Numbered from the stretch's first letter, positions 51,534 to 60,658 are shown. The stretch is 64,000 nucleotides of DNA from Pigmentiphaga sp. NML080357 (GCF_002188465.1 NZ_NINW01000025.1:181698-245697); one strand, 5' to 3'. The notes: generated from the sequence alone by a model not told the origin. Numbers and translations are program-made.

Positions 51534-52535
51534 TCAAACCGAAGCCCCCGACATACGGACCACCTCGCCCCACTTGCGGCTTTCCTCCCGGACCTTGCGC
51601 GCGTATTCCGCGGCGTCGCCCAGCAGGGGTTCGGCGCCTTCTATGCCCAGCTTGGACTGGAACTCCGGCGTGGAGGCCGCTTTCAGGATATCGGCCCCGA
51701 GCTGCGACACGACATTCTGCGGAACGCCCTTGGGGGCCAGGATGCCGTAGGTGAGCGTGCTCTCGAAGTTGGCCAGCGCGGGAACGCCGGATTCCGCAAC
51801 GGTGGGCACGTCGGGCAGCAGCTTCATGCGCTTCGCGCTGGTGACGGCCAGGGCGCGCAGCTTGCCGGCCTTGACCAGGGCCATCGCCGCCGGGATCACG
51901 CTGAAGCTGAAATGCACCTGCCCGCCGGCCACGTCCGCGAGGGCGGGGGCCGTTCCCTTGTACGGCGCGTGGACCGCGCGCGCCCCCAGCGCATGCAGAA
52001 ACATTTCGCCCGTCAGGTGTCCGCCCGTACCGGCGCCGCTGGATGCATAGTTCAAGTCGGACCCCTTGCGCTGCAGGGCGTCCACCAGTTGCGCGACATT
52101 CTGGATGGGCGAGGCCGCCGGCACCACGAGCAACAAGGCCGAGGAGGCGAACATGGCCACCGGTTGCAGGTCGGTGGACGCGTTGAAATTCAGGTTCTTG
52201 TACAGCGACGGGTTGATCGAGACCGTGCCGGTATGGCCCAGCAGGAAGGTGTTGCTGTCGGCCGCGGCACGCACCACCAGTTCCGTGCCCAGGTTGCCGC
52301 CCGCCCCTGGCTTGTTCTCGACGATCACGTCCTTCTTGAACATTTCATTGAGGCTGTGCGCGAGCTGCCTTGCAAACACGTCATTGCCGCCGCCCGGGGC
52401 GAACGGCACGATGATGCGGGTCACGGGTTTTCGGGCCTGGGCCCGGGCCGTTCCCGATGCGATGGCGGCTGCGCCGGCTGCCGAGGCGGCAACCAGCAGA
52501 CTCCGACGAGTCAGGGATGAGGGGGTGCGAGTCAT
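51534..52535 (-). CDS. Bug-family (TctC) periplasmic solute-binding protein with Tat-like signal
   Basis: Receptor of 333 residues. Its signal (SLTRRSLLVAASAAGAAAIA, cut near ARAQ) carries a twin arginine followed by a hydrophobic core and may use the Tat route, unlike its relatives here. VTRIIVPFAPGGGNDVFAR and VENKPGAGGNLG are the family marks. It lies 44 bases after lysA on the same strand and may share its transcript. Ligand unknown. Confidence 0.9.
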   Translation of the reverse strand: MTRTPSSLTRRSLLVAASAAGAAAIASGTARAQARKPVTRIIVPFAPGGGNDVFARQLAHSLNEMFKKDVIVENKPGAGGNLGTELVVRAAADSNTFLLGHTGTVSINPSLYKNLNFNASTDLQPVAMFASSALLLVVPAASPIQNVAQLVDALQRKGSDLNYASSGAGTGGHLTGEMFLHALGARAVHAPYKGTAPALADVAGGQVHFSFSVIPAAMALVKAGKLRALAVTSAKRMKLLPDVPTVAESGVPALANFESTLTYGILAPKGVPQNVVSQLGADILKAASTPEFQSKLGIEGAEPLLGDAAEYARKVREESRKWGEVVRMSGASV

Positions 52536-52579
52536 GGTGTTGTCTCTGGTTGGTGTGATGTTCTTGTGGAGCGCACGCG

Positions 52580-53869
52580 CTAACCCAGTGTCGATTCCAG
52601 CGCCAGCAATTGCTCGACTGTCTCGCGCGCGCGGACGACGTGGTAGCGCTCGCCGTCGACCATGACCTCGGCGGCGCGGGGGCGCGTGTTGTAGTTGCTC
52701 GCCATGACCATGCCGTAGGCGCCGGCCGATTCCACGGCCAGGTAGTCGCCTTCACGCACGGCCAGCTCGCGGTCCTTGGCCAGCCAGTCGCCGCTTTCGC
52801 AGACCGGCCCCACCACGTCGTAGCGCGCCGGCGCGTCGGTGCGCGGCGCGACCGCCAGTACGCCGTGATAAGCCTCGTACAGCGTCGGGCGTATCAGGTC
52901 GTTCATGGCCGCGTCGACGATCAGGAAGTTCCGCGCCTCGGTAGGCTTGAGATACTCCACGCGAGTGACCAGCAGGCCGGCGTTGCCCACCAGCGAACGG
53001 CCGGGCTCCAGCACGATCTGCCGCGAACCGTAGCCGCGGGCGTCGATCCGCTCGAACACCCGCGCGAGCAGGTCGGAAGGCGCAAGCGCCGTTTCGTCGA
53101 AATAGCGGATGCCCAGGCCGCCGCCCAGGTCGAGGTGCTCGACCTGGATGCCGTTCGCGGCCAGTTCGTCCAGCAGGTCCAGCAGCTTGTCGAGCGCATC
53201 GAGGAAGGGCGCCGTTTCCGTGATCTGCGAGCCGATGTGGCAGTCCACGCCCACGACCTCGATGCCGGGCAGCGCCGCCGCGGTGCGGTAGGCAGCAGGG
53301 GCTTCCTCGATGGCGATGCCGAACTTGTTTTCCTTCAGGCCGGTCGAGATGTACGGATGGGTCTTGGGGTCGACGTCGGGGTTCACGCGCAGCGATACCG
53401 GCGCGCGCTTGCCCATCGCATGCGCGACCTCGGAAAGGCGGTGCAGCTCGGGGACGGATTCGACGTTGAAGCATTTGACCCCCGCTTCGAGGGCGAGGCG
53501 CATTTCGGCGGCCTGTTTGCCGACGCCCGAAAAGACGACCTTGCCCGGGTCGCCGCCCACGGCAAGCACGCGTTGCAGTTCCCCCGCGGAGACGATGTCG
53601 AAGCCGGCGCCCATGCGGGCGAATTCGCGCAGCACGGCCAGGTTTGAGTTGGCCTTCATGCCATAGCACACCAGTACGTCGCGGGCGCCGATGCCGTCGC
53701 GATAGGCGCCGTAGGCCGCGCGCAGGGCGGCGCGCGAGTAGACGTACAGCGGGGTGCCGAGCCGTTCGGCCAGGTGCGCCACGGATACGCCTTCGGCATG
53801 CAGGGTGCCGTCGCGATAGGCGAAGTGGGGGCTGCCGACCGGAGTGGGCAGGAAAGCGGGGGTGGTCAT
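52580..53869 (-). CDS. lysA: Diaminopimelate decarboxylase
   Basis: PLP enzyme of 429 residues that makes lysine from meso-diaminopimelate. The PLP lysine is in CYGMKANSNL, the glycine-rich phosphate loop is in DLGGGLGIRY, and the substrate-binding CESGDWL occurs near residue 360. The start overlaps the lptM stop by four bases (ATGA), so lptM-lysA are coupled. The lptM-lysA pair divergent from cyaY is conserved in betaproteobacteria. Confidence 0.96.
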   Translation of the reverse strand: MTTPAFLPTPVGSPHFAYRDGTLHAEGVSVAHLAERLGTPLYVYSRAALRAAYGAYRDGIGARDVLVCYGMKANSNLAVLREFARMGAGFDIVSAGELQRVLAVGGDPGKVVFSGVGKQAAEMRLALEAGVKCFNVESVPELHRLSEVAHAMGKRAPVSLRVNPDVDPKTHPYISTGLKENKFGIAIEEAPAAYRTAAALPGIEVVGVDCHIGSQITETAPFLDALDKLLDLLDELAANGIQVEHLDLGGGLGIRYFDETALAPSDLLARVFERIDARGYGSRQIVLEPGRSLVGNAGLLVTRVEYLKPTEARNFLIVDAAMNDLIRPTLYEAYHGVLAVAPRTDAPARYDVVGPVCESGDWLAKDRELAVREGDYLAVESAGAYGMVMASNYNTRPRAAEVMVDGERYHVVRARETVEQLLALESTLG

Positions 53870-54183
53870 TGTGTCAGGGGAGTGTGCGAAATGGATTCGT
53901 TGCGCCGGGAGATGTCGTTGGCGTTGCCGGTGGCCTTGGCCGGATCCGGCTGGGCGGGCGGCGCAGCCGGTTCGGTGGCTGCCGGCGGCATTTTCGGCAG
54001 GTAGAGCGGCCCTTTGATGCCGCAGGCGGCCAGCATGCCGAGGGCCGCCGTCGCAGCCAGGACGGCGAGCGCGCGCGTGCCGGCGCGGCGGAAGGATGGC
54101 TGCGCCGCGCTGGCTACAATGCCGGTATCAGCAACCAAAGAAGGGTCTGGGCATGCGGCGTGCGGAAAGCGCGGTGGTTTCAT
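53866..54183 (-). CDS. lptM: LPS-assembly lipoprotein LptM (YifL-like)
   Basis: Small outer-membrane lipoprotein that assists LptD maturation. The lipobox is LAAC with the modified cysteine followed by GIKGPLYLPK, the family hallmark. With the start at 54183 the product is 105 residues with an unusually long N-region before the hydrophobic core, and the start reaches almost to the divergent cyaY start. A shorter form with a non-ATG start is quite possible; the true start is not settled. After the lipobox it is proline- and alanine-rich. Confidence 0.8.
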   Translation of the reverse strand: MKPPRFPHAACPDPSLVADTGIVASAAQPSFRRAGTRALAVLAATAALGMLAACGIKGPLYLPKMPPAATEPAAPPAQPDPAKATGNANDISRRNESISHTPLTQ

Positions 54184-54202
54184 GTCGGACATAGTCGAAA
54201 TT

Positions 54203-54544
54203 ATGAACGAAAGCGAATTTCTTGCCTTGGCCGAGGCCATTCTGGATTCCATCGAGCAGCAGGCCGACGTCTGGTTCGAGCAGCGCGACATCGACATCGA
54301 GGGCACGCGCAACGGCAACGTGCTGACCCTGGCTTTCGCGGACGGCAGCCAGGTGGTGATCAACAGCCAGGCGCCGATGCAGGAAATGTGGGTCGCCGCA
54401 CGCAGCGGCGGCTTCCATTATCGCCTGAAGGACGGGAAGTGGCTGGACACCCGCAGCGGCGAGGAACTGGCCCAGGCGCTGTCGCGGATTTGTTCCGAGC
54501 AGTCGGGGGCGGATATCGTCGTCGACCCTTTGCCCGCCCGCTGA
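54203..54544 (+). CDS. cyaY: Frataxin-like iron donor CyaY
   Basis: Iron-binding protein of 113 residues that tunes iron-sulfur cluster assembly. The start MNESEFLALAEAILDSIE and the acidic first helix, then the beta strands with TLAFADGSQVVINSQ and a closing LLxxIC-type segment are typical. The ATG at 54203 was chosen over 54182 by comparison with relatives. A TACAAT element lies at 54115-54120 upstream, a possible -10 with no matching -35. It is convergent with the PBP1a gene across repeat copy D. Confidence 0.92.
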   Translation: MNESEFLALAEAILDSIEQQADVWFEQRDIDIEGTRNGNVLTLAFADGSQVVINSQAPMQEMWVAARSGGFHYRLKDGKWLDTRSGEELAQALSRICSEQSGADIVVDPLPAR

Positions 54545-54547
54545 GGG

Positions 54548-54708
54548 ATATTACGCCAGGGCACGGCGGACCCGGCTTTGCCCGTCCGCCAGTACCGCGT
54601 CACCACAAGAAAGCGCCGCCCCAAGGCGGGCCCAGGCCCCCTCGGGGAGCTGCCGCGGAGCGGCCGGGGGCTCACCATACGGGGCGCGCGAAGCGCCTAG
54701 GGGGGGCT
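54548..54708 (-). repeat. GC-rich intergenic repeat, copy D
   Basis: Fills the gap between the convergent stops of cyaY and mrcA, beginning right at the mrcA stop. It shares with copy C a run GGCGGGCCCAGGCCCC, the stretch TCACCATACGGGG and the closing AAGCGCCTAGGGGG. Its core hairpin GGCGGAC / GTCCGCC differs from copy A by paired changes that keep the stem. Confidence 0.75.
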
Positions 54709-57081
54709 CTACGGCAGGTAAGTTTCCGGCCGGCCGCTGTTGCTCGTGTTGCCGCCCGTTCCGCCGCTGCCGTTGCCATTGCCGTTGATCAGGTTGCCCA
54801 GGCTGTCGATCAGCCGTGACATGGGGTCGGCGGGCGGCGGGGGCAGACCGACGCTGGCGACCGCCTGGCCGGGCGGGAATTCGGCGAAGTAGTAGTCGCC
54901 GTTCTGCACGATGATGCCGGGCGGCATGGGTTGCTCGTGCTGGGGGATGTCTTTCAGCGCGCGCTGCATGAACTTCAGCCAGATCGGCATGGCCGCGCCG
55001 CCGCCGGTTTCCCGCACGCCCAGCGAGCGGGGCTGGTCATAGCCCAGCCAGGCGATGCCCACCAGTCCCGGCGTGTAGCCTGCGAACCAGGCGTCCACGG
55101 AGTTGTTGGTGGTACCCGTCTTGCCGCCGACGTCCTTGCGCTTGAGCGAGAGCGCGGCGCGGGCGGTGCCGACCCGCACCACGTCGCGCAGCATGGAGTC
55201 GGCGATATAGGCGGTGCGTGCGTCGATGGCGCGCAGCGACTCGTCGCCTGCCTTGGTGGGGCGCGCCTGCATCAGGACCCGCCCGGTGCTGTCGGTGACC
55301 TTCTCGATCAGGTAGGGGGTGACGCGGTATCCGCCGTTGGCGAATACCGAGTAGGCGCCGGCCATTTGCAGCGGCGTGACCGAGCCCGCGCCCAGCGCCA
55401 TGGTCAGGTAGGCGGGATGGCGGGCGGCGTCGAAGCCGAAGCGGGTGATGTAGTCCTGCGCGTACTGCGGGCCGATGCTTTGCAGGACGCGGATCGACAC
55501 CATGTTCTTCGATTTCGCCAGGCCTTGGCGCATGCTCATCGGAGCTTCGTTCCGGCCGTCGTAGTTCTTGGGCTCCCAGCGCTGGGAACCCGTGGCCGAG
55601 GCTTCCAGCACGAAAGGATCGTCGGAAACGATGGTGGCGGGGGTCAAGCCACGCTCCAGTGCGGCGGCGTAGATGAACGGCTTGAAGCTGGAGCCGGGCT
55701 GGCGCCAGGCCTGGGTGACGCGGTTGAACTTCCCGTTGTGGAAATCGAAACCGCCCACCATGGCGCGGATCGCCCCGTTCTGCGGATCGGTGGAGACGAA
55801 CGCGGCCTGCACCTGAGGCGTTTGCAGGATTTCCCAATCGTTTCCGGTTTTCAGGATGCGCACGATCGCGCCGCGTCGCAGCCGCACGGAAGGCTGGGCC
55901 TTGGGCGAGAGCGCCGGCTGGACGAACTTGAGGCCCTTGCCCGTGATGTCGATGATCTCGCCGGAACTGCGGGCCACGCGGACCGTCTTGGCGTCGGCCG
56001 ACAGCACCACGGCCGCCAGCAGCGTGTCGCTGTCGGGGTAGTCGTCGAGCGCGTCGTCGACGGCGTCGTTCAGTTTCTCGGGATCGTTGTCGATGCCGTT
56101 CGGCAGGTCGACGAAGCCTTCGGGGCCCCGGTAGCCGTGCCGGCGCTCGTAGTCGAGCACGCCGTCGCGCAGCGCGTCGTAGGCGGCGTCCTGCATGTCG
56201 CGGTCCACCGTCGTGTAGACGTTCAGGCCGCGGGTGTAGGTCTCTTCCTTGTAGATATCGTAGACCAGCTGGCGGGCCAGCTCGGCCACGTATTCCGCGC
56301 GCACGCCGAATTCCCCGCCCAATTGCCGGATCTTGAGCTTCTCGTCGAGCGCCGCGTGGTATTCGGGCTCGGTCAGGTAGCCCAGGCTGAGCATGCGCTG
56401 CAGCACGTACTGCTGGCGCAGCTTGGCGCGGGTGGGATTGACCACCGGGTTGTAGCGCGAGGGCGCCTTCGGGATGCCGGCCAGCATCGCGGCCTCGGCG
56501 GCGGTGATTTCCGACAGCGGCTTGCCGTAGTAGATGCGCGCCGCCGACGCGAAGCCGTAGGCGCGCTGGCCGAGGTAGATCTGGTTGATGTAGAGCTCGA
56601 GGATCTGGTCCTTGGTCAGGCTGGCTTCGATCTTGAAGGTGAGCAGGATCTCGTACAGCTTGCGGGTCCAGGTCTTTTCGGAGGACAGGTAGAAATTGCG
56701 CGCCACCTGCATGGTGATCGTGCTGGCGCCTTGGCTCTTGGAGAAATTGACCAGGTTGGTCAGGGCCGCGCGCATGACGCCGGACCAGTCTATGCCGCCA
56801 TGTTGGTAGAAACGGTCGTCTTCCGCCGACAAGATCGCCGATTTCAGTACATCCGGCACCTCACGGATACGGACCACGTTGCGCCGTTCTTCGCCGAACT
56901 CGCCGATCAGGGAGTTGTCCGCGGTGTAGACGCGCAGGGGCATCTTGGGGTGGTAGTCGGTCAGGGCGTCCAGGTCGGGCAGGTTCGGGTAGGCCAAGGC
57001 CAGGGCCAGGCCCACCAGCAGGGCGCCACAAACGGCCAGACCGGCGAAGATGCCGGCGACCTTGAGGAGAATACGGGACAT
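54709..57081 (-). CDS. mrcA: Penicillin-binding protein 1A (bifunctional transglycosylase-transpeptidase)
   Basis: Class A PBP of 790 residues that makes and crosslinks peptidoglycan. An N-terminal membrane helix is at residues 9-30. The glycosyltransferase domain has catalytic E87 in SAEDDRFYQHGG. The transpeptidase motifs are S464-SF-K467, S524-K-N and K654-TGT. An OB-like insert lies between the two domains (about residues 290-420), as in PBP1A. The last 40 residues are glycine- and asparagine-rich. A TATAAT element lies about 40 bases upstream. It stands divergent from aroK, the usual arrangement. Confidence 0.95.
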   Translation of the reverse strand: MSRILLKVAGIFAGLAVCGALLVGLALALAYPNLPDLDALTDYHPKMPLRVYTADNSLIGEFGEERRNVVRIREVPDVLKSAILSAEDDRFYQHGGIDWSGVMRAALTNLVNFSKSQGASTITMQVARNFYLSSEKTWTRKLYEILLTFKIEASLTKDQILELYINQIYLGQRAYGFASAARIYYGKPLSEITAAEAAMLAGIPKAPSRYNPVVNPTRAKLRQQYVLQRMLSLGYLTEPEYHAALDEKLKIRQLGGEFGVRAEYVAELARQLVYDIYKEETYTRGLNVYTTVDRDMQDAAYDALRDGVLDYERRHGYRGPEGFVDLPNGIDNDPEKLNDAVDDALDDYPDSDTLLAAVVLSADAKTVRVARSSGEIIDITGKGLKFVQPALSPKAQPSVRLRRGAIVRILKTGNDWEILQTPQVQAAFVSTDPQNGAIRAMVGGFDFHNGKFNRVTQAWRQPGSSFKPFIYAAALERGLTPATIVSDDPFVLEASATGSQRWEPKNYDGRNEAPMSMRQGLAKSKNMVSIRVLQSIGPQYAQDYITRFGFDAARHPAYLTMALGAGSVTPLQMAGAYSVFANGGYRVTPYLIEKVTDSTGRVLMQARPTKAGDESLRAIDARTAYIADSMLRDVVRVGTARAALSLKRKDVGGKTGTTNNSVDAWFAGYTPGLVGIAWLGYDQPRSLGVRETGGGAAMPIWLKFMQRALKDIPQHEQPMPPGIIVQNGDYYFAEFPPGQAVASVGLPPPPADPMSRLIDSLGNLINGNGNGSGGTGGNTSNSGRPETYLP

Positions 57082-57114
57082 GAGGAAGCTGCTTCTCGTG
57101 CGAGGACGAGACCC

Positions 57115-57120
57115 ATTATA
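57115..57120 (-). promoter_or_regulatory. -10 element for mrcA
   Basis: Reverse strand reads TATAAT, a perfect -10 hexamer, 34-39 bases before the mrcA start. No good -35 is seen at 17 bases. Confidence 0.4.
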
Positions 57121-57229
57121 GGAACATAGGAACGGATCGGCTTATAGACCGGCCCGTGGGGCGGGCGTTCCTGTAACAGTTGGTGTGCCCGGCCTGCCGG
57201 CCGATTTCCCGCTTGCGCCGCTCTTGCGG

Positions 57230-57235
57230 GATAAT
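57230..57235 (+). promoter_or_regulatory. Possible -10 element for aroKB
   Basis: GATAAT preceded by TTGCGG, 45 bases before the aroK start. The -35 is not convincing, so this is a low-confidence call. Confidence 0.3.
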
Positions 57236-57279
57236 GCGTCTTTATATCGATCTTCTCGTGGCTTCGGCCTCACCAGCTA

Positions 57280-57900
57280 GTGGACCAGGTCTCTTACGAT
57301 TCATGCGCGGCCGCCGCCGCAGGGCCGGCCGGCTCGCCGTTCGTGCCGCCCGTGTTCCTGGTCGGAATGATGGGGGCGGGCAAAACCACCATCGGCCGCG
57401 GGCTGGCGCGGGCGCTGTCGCGCCAGTTCCTGGACGTGGACCTGGTGCTTGAAGAGCGCTGCGGGGTGCGCGTCCCCGTCATTTTCGAACTGGAAGGCGA
57501 GGACGGCTTCCGCCGCCGGGAAACCGCCGCGCTGGACGAATGCAGCCGCATTTCCGGGGTGGTCCTCGCCACCGGCGGGGGGGCGGTGCTGGCCGAGCGC
57601 AATCGCCGCATGCTGAAAGAGCGCGGCACCGTGGTCTACCTGCGCGCCCGGGCCGAGGAGCTCTACCAGCGCACCCGCTACGACCGCAACCGGCCGCTGT
57701 TGCAGACCGCCGATCCCCTGGGCCGCATCACGGAGCTGCTCGGCCAGCGCGAGCCCTTGTACGAAGAAATCGCCGATCTGGTCATCGATACGGGCAAGGT
57801 GTCCGTGCCGAAGCTGGTCAGCCGCATCCTGCCCCTGCTCGCAACGTGCAACAAGCGGGTGCAGCCGCCCGCAGAATTGCCGCCGCTGGAGTGTCTATGA
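57280..57900 (+). CDS. aroK: Shikimate kinase
   Basis: Kinase of 206 residues that phosphorylates shikimate in the aromatic amino acid pathway. The P-loop is GMMGAGKTTIG, the shikimate-binding GGG motif is ATGGGAVL, and the lid arginine is in YDRNRPLLQ. The start is taken as GTG at 57280, since no ATG fits before the P-loop; this gives a N-terminal extension of about 20 residues rich in alanine and proline. The true start could lie nearer the P-loop. It overlaps aroB by four bases. Confidence 0.93.
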   Translation: MDQVSYDSCAAAAAGPAGSPFVPPVFLVGMMGAGKTTIGRGLARALSRQFLDVDLVLEERCGVRVPVIFELEGEDGFRRRETAALDECSRISGVVLATGGGAVLAERNRRMLKERGTVVYLRARAEELYQRTRYDRNRPLLQTADPLGRITELLGQREPLYEEIADLVIDTGKVSVPKLVSRILPLLATCNKRVQPPAELPPLECL

Positions 57901-59006
57901 AAGAAGTCCGTGTCGAGACGCCGGGCGGGAGCTATCCGATACGGATCGCTCCCGGACGCCTCGATCGCCTGGCCGACGCCGTTCCGGCCGACGCCACCAC
58001 CCTGGTGCTGGTCACCAATCCCACCGTCGCCGCCCTGTACGCGGAACGCGCCGAACAGGCGCTCGCGGCCACCGGCCGGCCGGTGTTGCGCATCGAGCTG
58101 CCCGACGGCGAGCAATACAAGGATTGGCAGACCCTGAACCTGATTTTCGACGCCATGCTCGCCCGGCATTGCGACCGCAAGGCCGTGATCGTGGCGCTGG
58201 GCGGCGGCGTGATCGGCGACATCGCCGGCTTTGCCGCGGCGGTCTACATGCGCGGCATCCGCTTTATCCAGGTGCCTACCACGTTGCTGTCGCAAGTGGA
58301 TTCGTCGGTGGGCGGCAAGACGGCCGTCAACCATCCCATCGGCAAGAACATGATCGGCGCGTTCTACCAGCCGATCGCCGTGGAGATCGACACCGACGTG
58401 CTGGGTACGCTGCCGGCGCGCGAGGTGTCCGCCGGCCTGGCCGAGGTGATCAAGTACGGCGCCATCCTGGATGCCGATTTCTTCGCCTGGTGCGAAGCCC
58501 ACGCGCAGGACCTGCGCGCGCTGGAGCCCGCCGCGCTGGCGGTGGCCATCGCCCGCTCCTGCGAACTCAAGGCGCACGTCGTCTCGCAGGACGAGCGCGA
58601 GACCGGGCTGCGCGCCATCCTGAACTTCGGGCATACCTTCGCCCATGCCATCGAGGCCGGGCTGGGGTTCGGCGCATGGCTGCACGGCGAGGCCGTGGGC
58701 TGCGGCATGGTGCAGGCGGCCGAGCTGTCGGCGCTCGCCGCCGGGCTGCCCCAGGCCGAGGCCGAGCGCATCCGCGCCCTGGTGCTGGCCATAGGCTGTC
58801 CGGTCTATGCGCCCGATCTCGGCACCGAGCGCTGGTTCGACCTGATGCAAGGCGACAAGAAGACCGAGGCCGGCCAGATCCGCTACATCCTGCTGCCGCG
58901 GCTGGGAGAGGCGGTCCGCATGCCTGCCGACGAGGTCCTGGTCAGGCAGGCGCTGGACCGGACCGTCGCCAAGACCGCGGGCGAGCAGCCAGCCGTTATC
59001 GCCTGA
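57897..59006 (+). CDS. aroB: 3-dehydroquinate synthase
   Basis: NAD- and metal-dependent enzyme of 369 residues making 3-dehydroquinate, the first ring of aromatic synthesis. The NAD loop is VALGGGVIGDIAGF, and the metal residues are in LAEVIKYG, LNFGHTFAHAIE and LHGEAVGCGM. Start overlaps the aroK stop (ATGA). aroK-aroB followed by the dNTPase gene is a conserved proteobacterial order. Confidence 0.96.
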   Translation: MKEVRVETPGGSYPIRIAPGRLDRLADAVPADATTLVLVTNPTVAALYAERAEQALAATGRPVLRIELPDGEQYKDWQTLNLIFDAMLARHCDRKAVIVALGGGVIGDIAGFAAAVYMRGIRFIQVPTTLLSQVDSSVGGKTAVNHPIGKNMIGAFYQPIAVEIDTDVLGTLPAREVSAGLAEVIKYGAILDADFFAWCEAHAQDLRALEPAALAVAIARSCELKAHVVSQDERETGLRAILNFGHTFAHAIEAGLGFGAWLHGEAVGCGMVQAAELSALAAGLPQAEAERIRALVLAIGCPVYAPDLGTERWFDLMQGDKKTEAGQIRYILLPRLGEAVRMPADEVLVRQALDRTVAKTAGEQPAVIA

Positions 59007-59036
59007 TCCCGTCCCTCCGGAGGAGCCCTTACGTTC

Positions 59037-60176
59037 ATGCCGCAAGTCCTCGCTCCGTACGCCGCCGACCCGGCCGCCACCCGTGGCCGGCGCCACCCCG
59101 AGCCTCCTCCCCAGGGGCGCACCGAATTCCAGCGCGACCGCGATCGCATCATCCATTCCAACGCCTTCCGGCGCCTGGAATACAAGACCCAGGTATTCGT
59201 GAACCACGAGGGCGACCTGTTCCGCACCCGGCTCACGCACAGCCTGGAAGTCGCGCAGATCGCCCGCTCGGTGGCGCGCAACCTGGGACTGAACGAAGAT
59301 CTGGTCGAGGCCATCTCGCTGGCGCACGACCTGGGCCACACCCCGTTCGGCCATGCCGGGCAGGATGTCCTGAACGCCTGCATGCGGGAGTTCGCGCCGG
59401 AGGCCGGCGGCTTCGAGCACAACCTCCAGAGCCTACGCGTGGTGGATGAGCTGGAAGAACGCTATGGCGACTTCAACGGCCTGAACCTGTGCTTCGAGAC
59501 GCGCGAGGGCATCCTCAAGCACTGCTCGCTGACGCGGGCCGCCCGGCTCGGCGACGTGGGCGAGCGCTTCCTGAATCGTACCCAGCCTTCCCTCGAGGCC
59601 CAGCTGACCAACCTGTCGGACGAGATCGCCTACAACAACCACGACATCGACGACGGCTTGCGCTCCGGGCTGATCACGCTCGAACAGATGCGGCAAGTGG
59701 GCATTTTCGGCCGCCACTATGCGGAGGTCGTCCAGCGCTATCCGGACCTGCCGGAGCGCCGCGCCATTACCGAAACGGTGCGGCGCATGATCAACACGCT
59801 CATCATCGACCTGACCGAAACCACCGCCGCGCGCATCGCCGAGCACAAGCCCGGTTCCATCGACGACGTCCGCCGCGCGCCGCCGCTGGTAGGCTTCAGT
59901 GCCGGGGTGAAGGCCGAGGCCGAGGAGCTCAAGCAGTTCCTGCGCGACAACCTCTACTGGCACTACCGCGTGCTGCGCATGACCACCAAGGCCAAGCGCG
60001 TGCTGCGCGATCTATTCACGGCGTTCCTGGAAGATCCGCGGCTGCTGCCGCCGCAGTACCAGGCGCGGGCCAATGTGGACCAGCCGCGTGCGATTGCGGA
60101 CTACATCGCGGGGATGACCGACCGGTATGCGATCAAGGAGCACAGGCGGTTGTTTCTGGTGAGCGACGAGCAATGA
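59037..60176 (+). CDS. Deoxyguanosinetriphosphate triphosphohydrolase-like dNTPase
   Basis: HD-domain enzyme of 379 residues that hydrolyses dNTPs to nucleoside and triphosphate. The metal residues H and D are in [26 protein letters not shown] and [14 protein letters not shown]. Length and motif set fit the shorter dNTPase group (Dgt type 2) rather than E. coli Dgt. A start signal GGAGG lies upstream of the ATG. dNTP pools at this place may also matter for phage defence, but nothing in the context proves it. The GC-rich core ends with this gene; the next 3.8 kb is lower in GC. Confidence 0.9.
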   Translation: MPQVLAPYAADPAATRGRRHPEPPPQGRTEFQRDRDRIIHSNAFRRLEYKTQVFVNHEGDLFRTRLTHSLEVAQIARSVARNLGLNEDLVEAISLAHDLGHTPFGHAGQDVLNACMREFAPEAGGFEHNLQSLRVVDELEERYGDFNGLNLCFETREGILKHCSLTRAARLGDVGERFLNRTQPSLEAQLTNLSDEIAYNNHDIDDGLRSGLITLEQMRQVGIFGRHYAEVVQRYPDLPERRAITETVRRMINTLIIDLTETTAARIAEHKPGSIDDVRRAPPLVGFSAGVKAEAEELKQFLRDNLYWHYRVLRMTTKAKRVLRDLFTAFLEDPRLLPPQYQARANVDQPRAIADYIAGMTDRYAIKEHRRLFLVSDEQ

Positions 60177-60198
60177 ATGGTGCGAGCCGCCGTGCGGC

Positions 60199-60465
60199 AT
60201 GAAATCAGTCCTGGACGCCAAGGTGCCGACAGGACAATGCGCTCGACAGCTATATCAACGCGGGTTCATTGATGACCCGGTCAATAAATCCAAGTCCTTG
60301 TGGCTGACCGACGAAGGCGTACGGGAGTCCGAGCGTTTGTTCATGAAGCTCTTCACGAAGAATGCAGCCCAGGGGTCTGGCGAGTCCCAGCTTTTGCCGT
60401 CGGCTAGAGCAATCATCAGTTTCGTCAGGGATTTCTCTGTGCGATTGACGAAGAGAGGACGGTAA
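60199..60465 (+). CDS. Small DUF6429-like protein or fragment
   Basis: An 88-codon frame with a recognisable stretch: QLYQRGFIDDPVNKSKSLWL, then TDEGVRESERLFMKLF. This resembles DUF6429 proteins, whose usual N-terminal half (about 40 residues) differs or is missing here. So it may be a truncated or diverged copy. Base composition is clearly lower in GC than the neighbours. No strong ribosome site. It sits at the left edge of the CRISPR island, before the leader. Confidence 0.45.
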   Translation: MKSVLDAKVPTGQCARQLYQRGFIDDPVNKSKSLWLTDEGVRESERLFMKLFTKNAAQGSGESQLLPSARAIISFVRDFSVRLTKRGR

Positions 60466-60658
60466 TCGACAGGTCGGACTTACGGCTGGGGCGAAGCGGA
60501 GTTAGCGTGATGGTGTTTCCTTCATCGGCCCAGTACGATTGATTACGAGGTTTGGATGTAAACGCGTTTCTTCCGATTGGAAGTATTGGCGTCGTTAAAA
60601 AACTGGTAGATTTTCGCCGGTTTGTTTTTTCTTTTTAAATCAATCGGTTAGATTTGGT
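60466..60658 (+). other. CRISPR leader
   Basis: AT-rich stretch directly before the first CRISPR repeat with the features of type I-E leaders: GTTAAAAAACTGGTAGATTTT, a T-run (TTTGTTTTTTCTTTTTAAAT) and GGTTAGATTTG at the repeat junction. Position at the end with perfect repeats, opposite the degenerate end, fixes it as the leader. No gene is seen in this stretch. Confidence 0.7.

Noticed and set aside
54931..57129. Forward frame of 732 codons across mrcA
   Set aside because: Shadow of the PBP1a gene; no recognisable motif.
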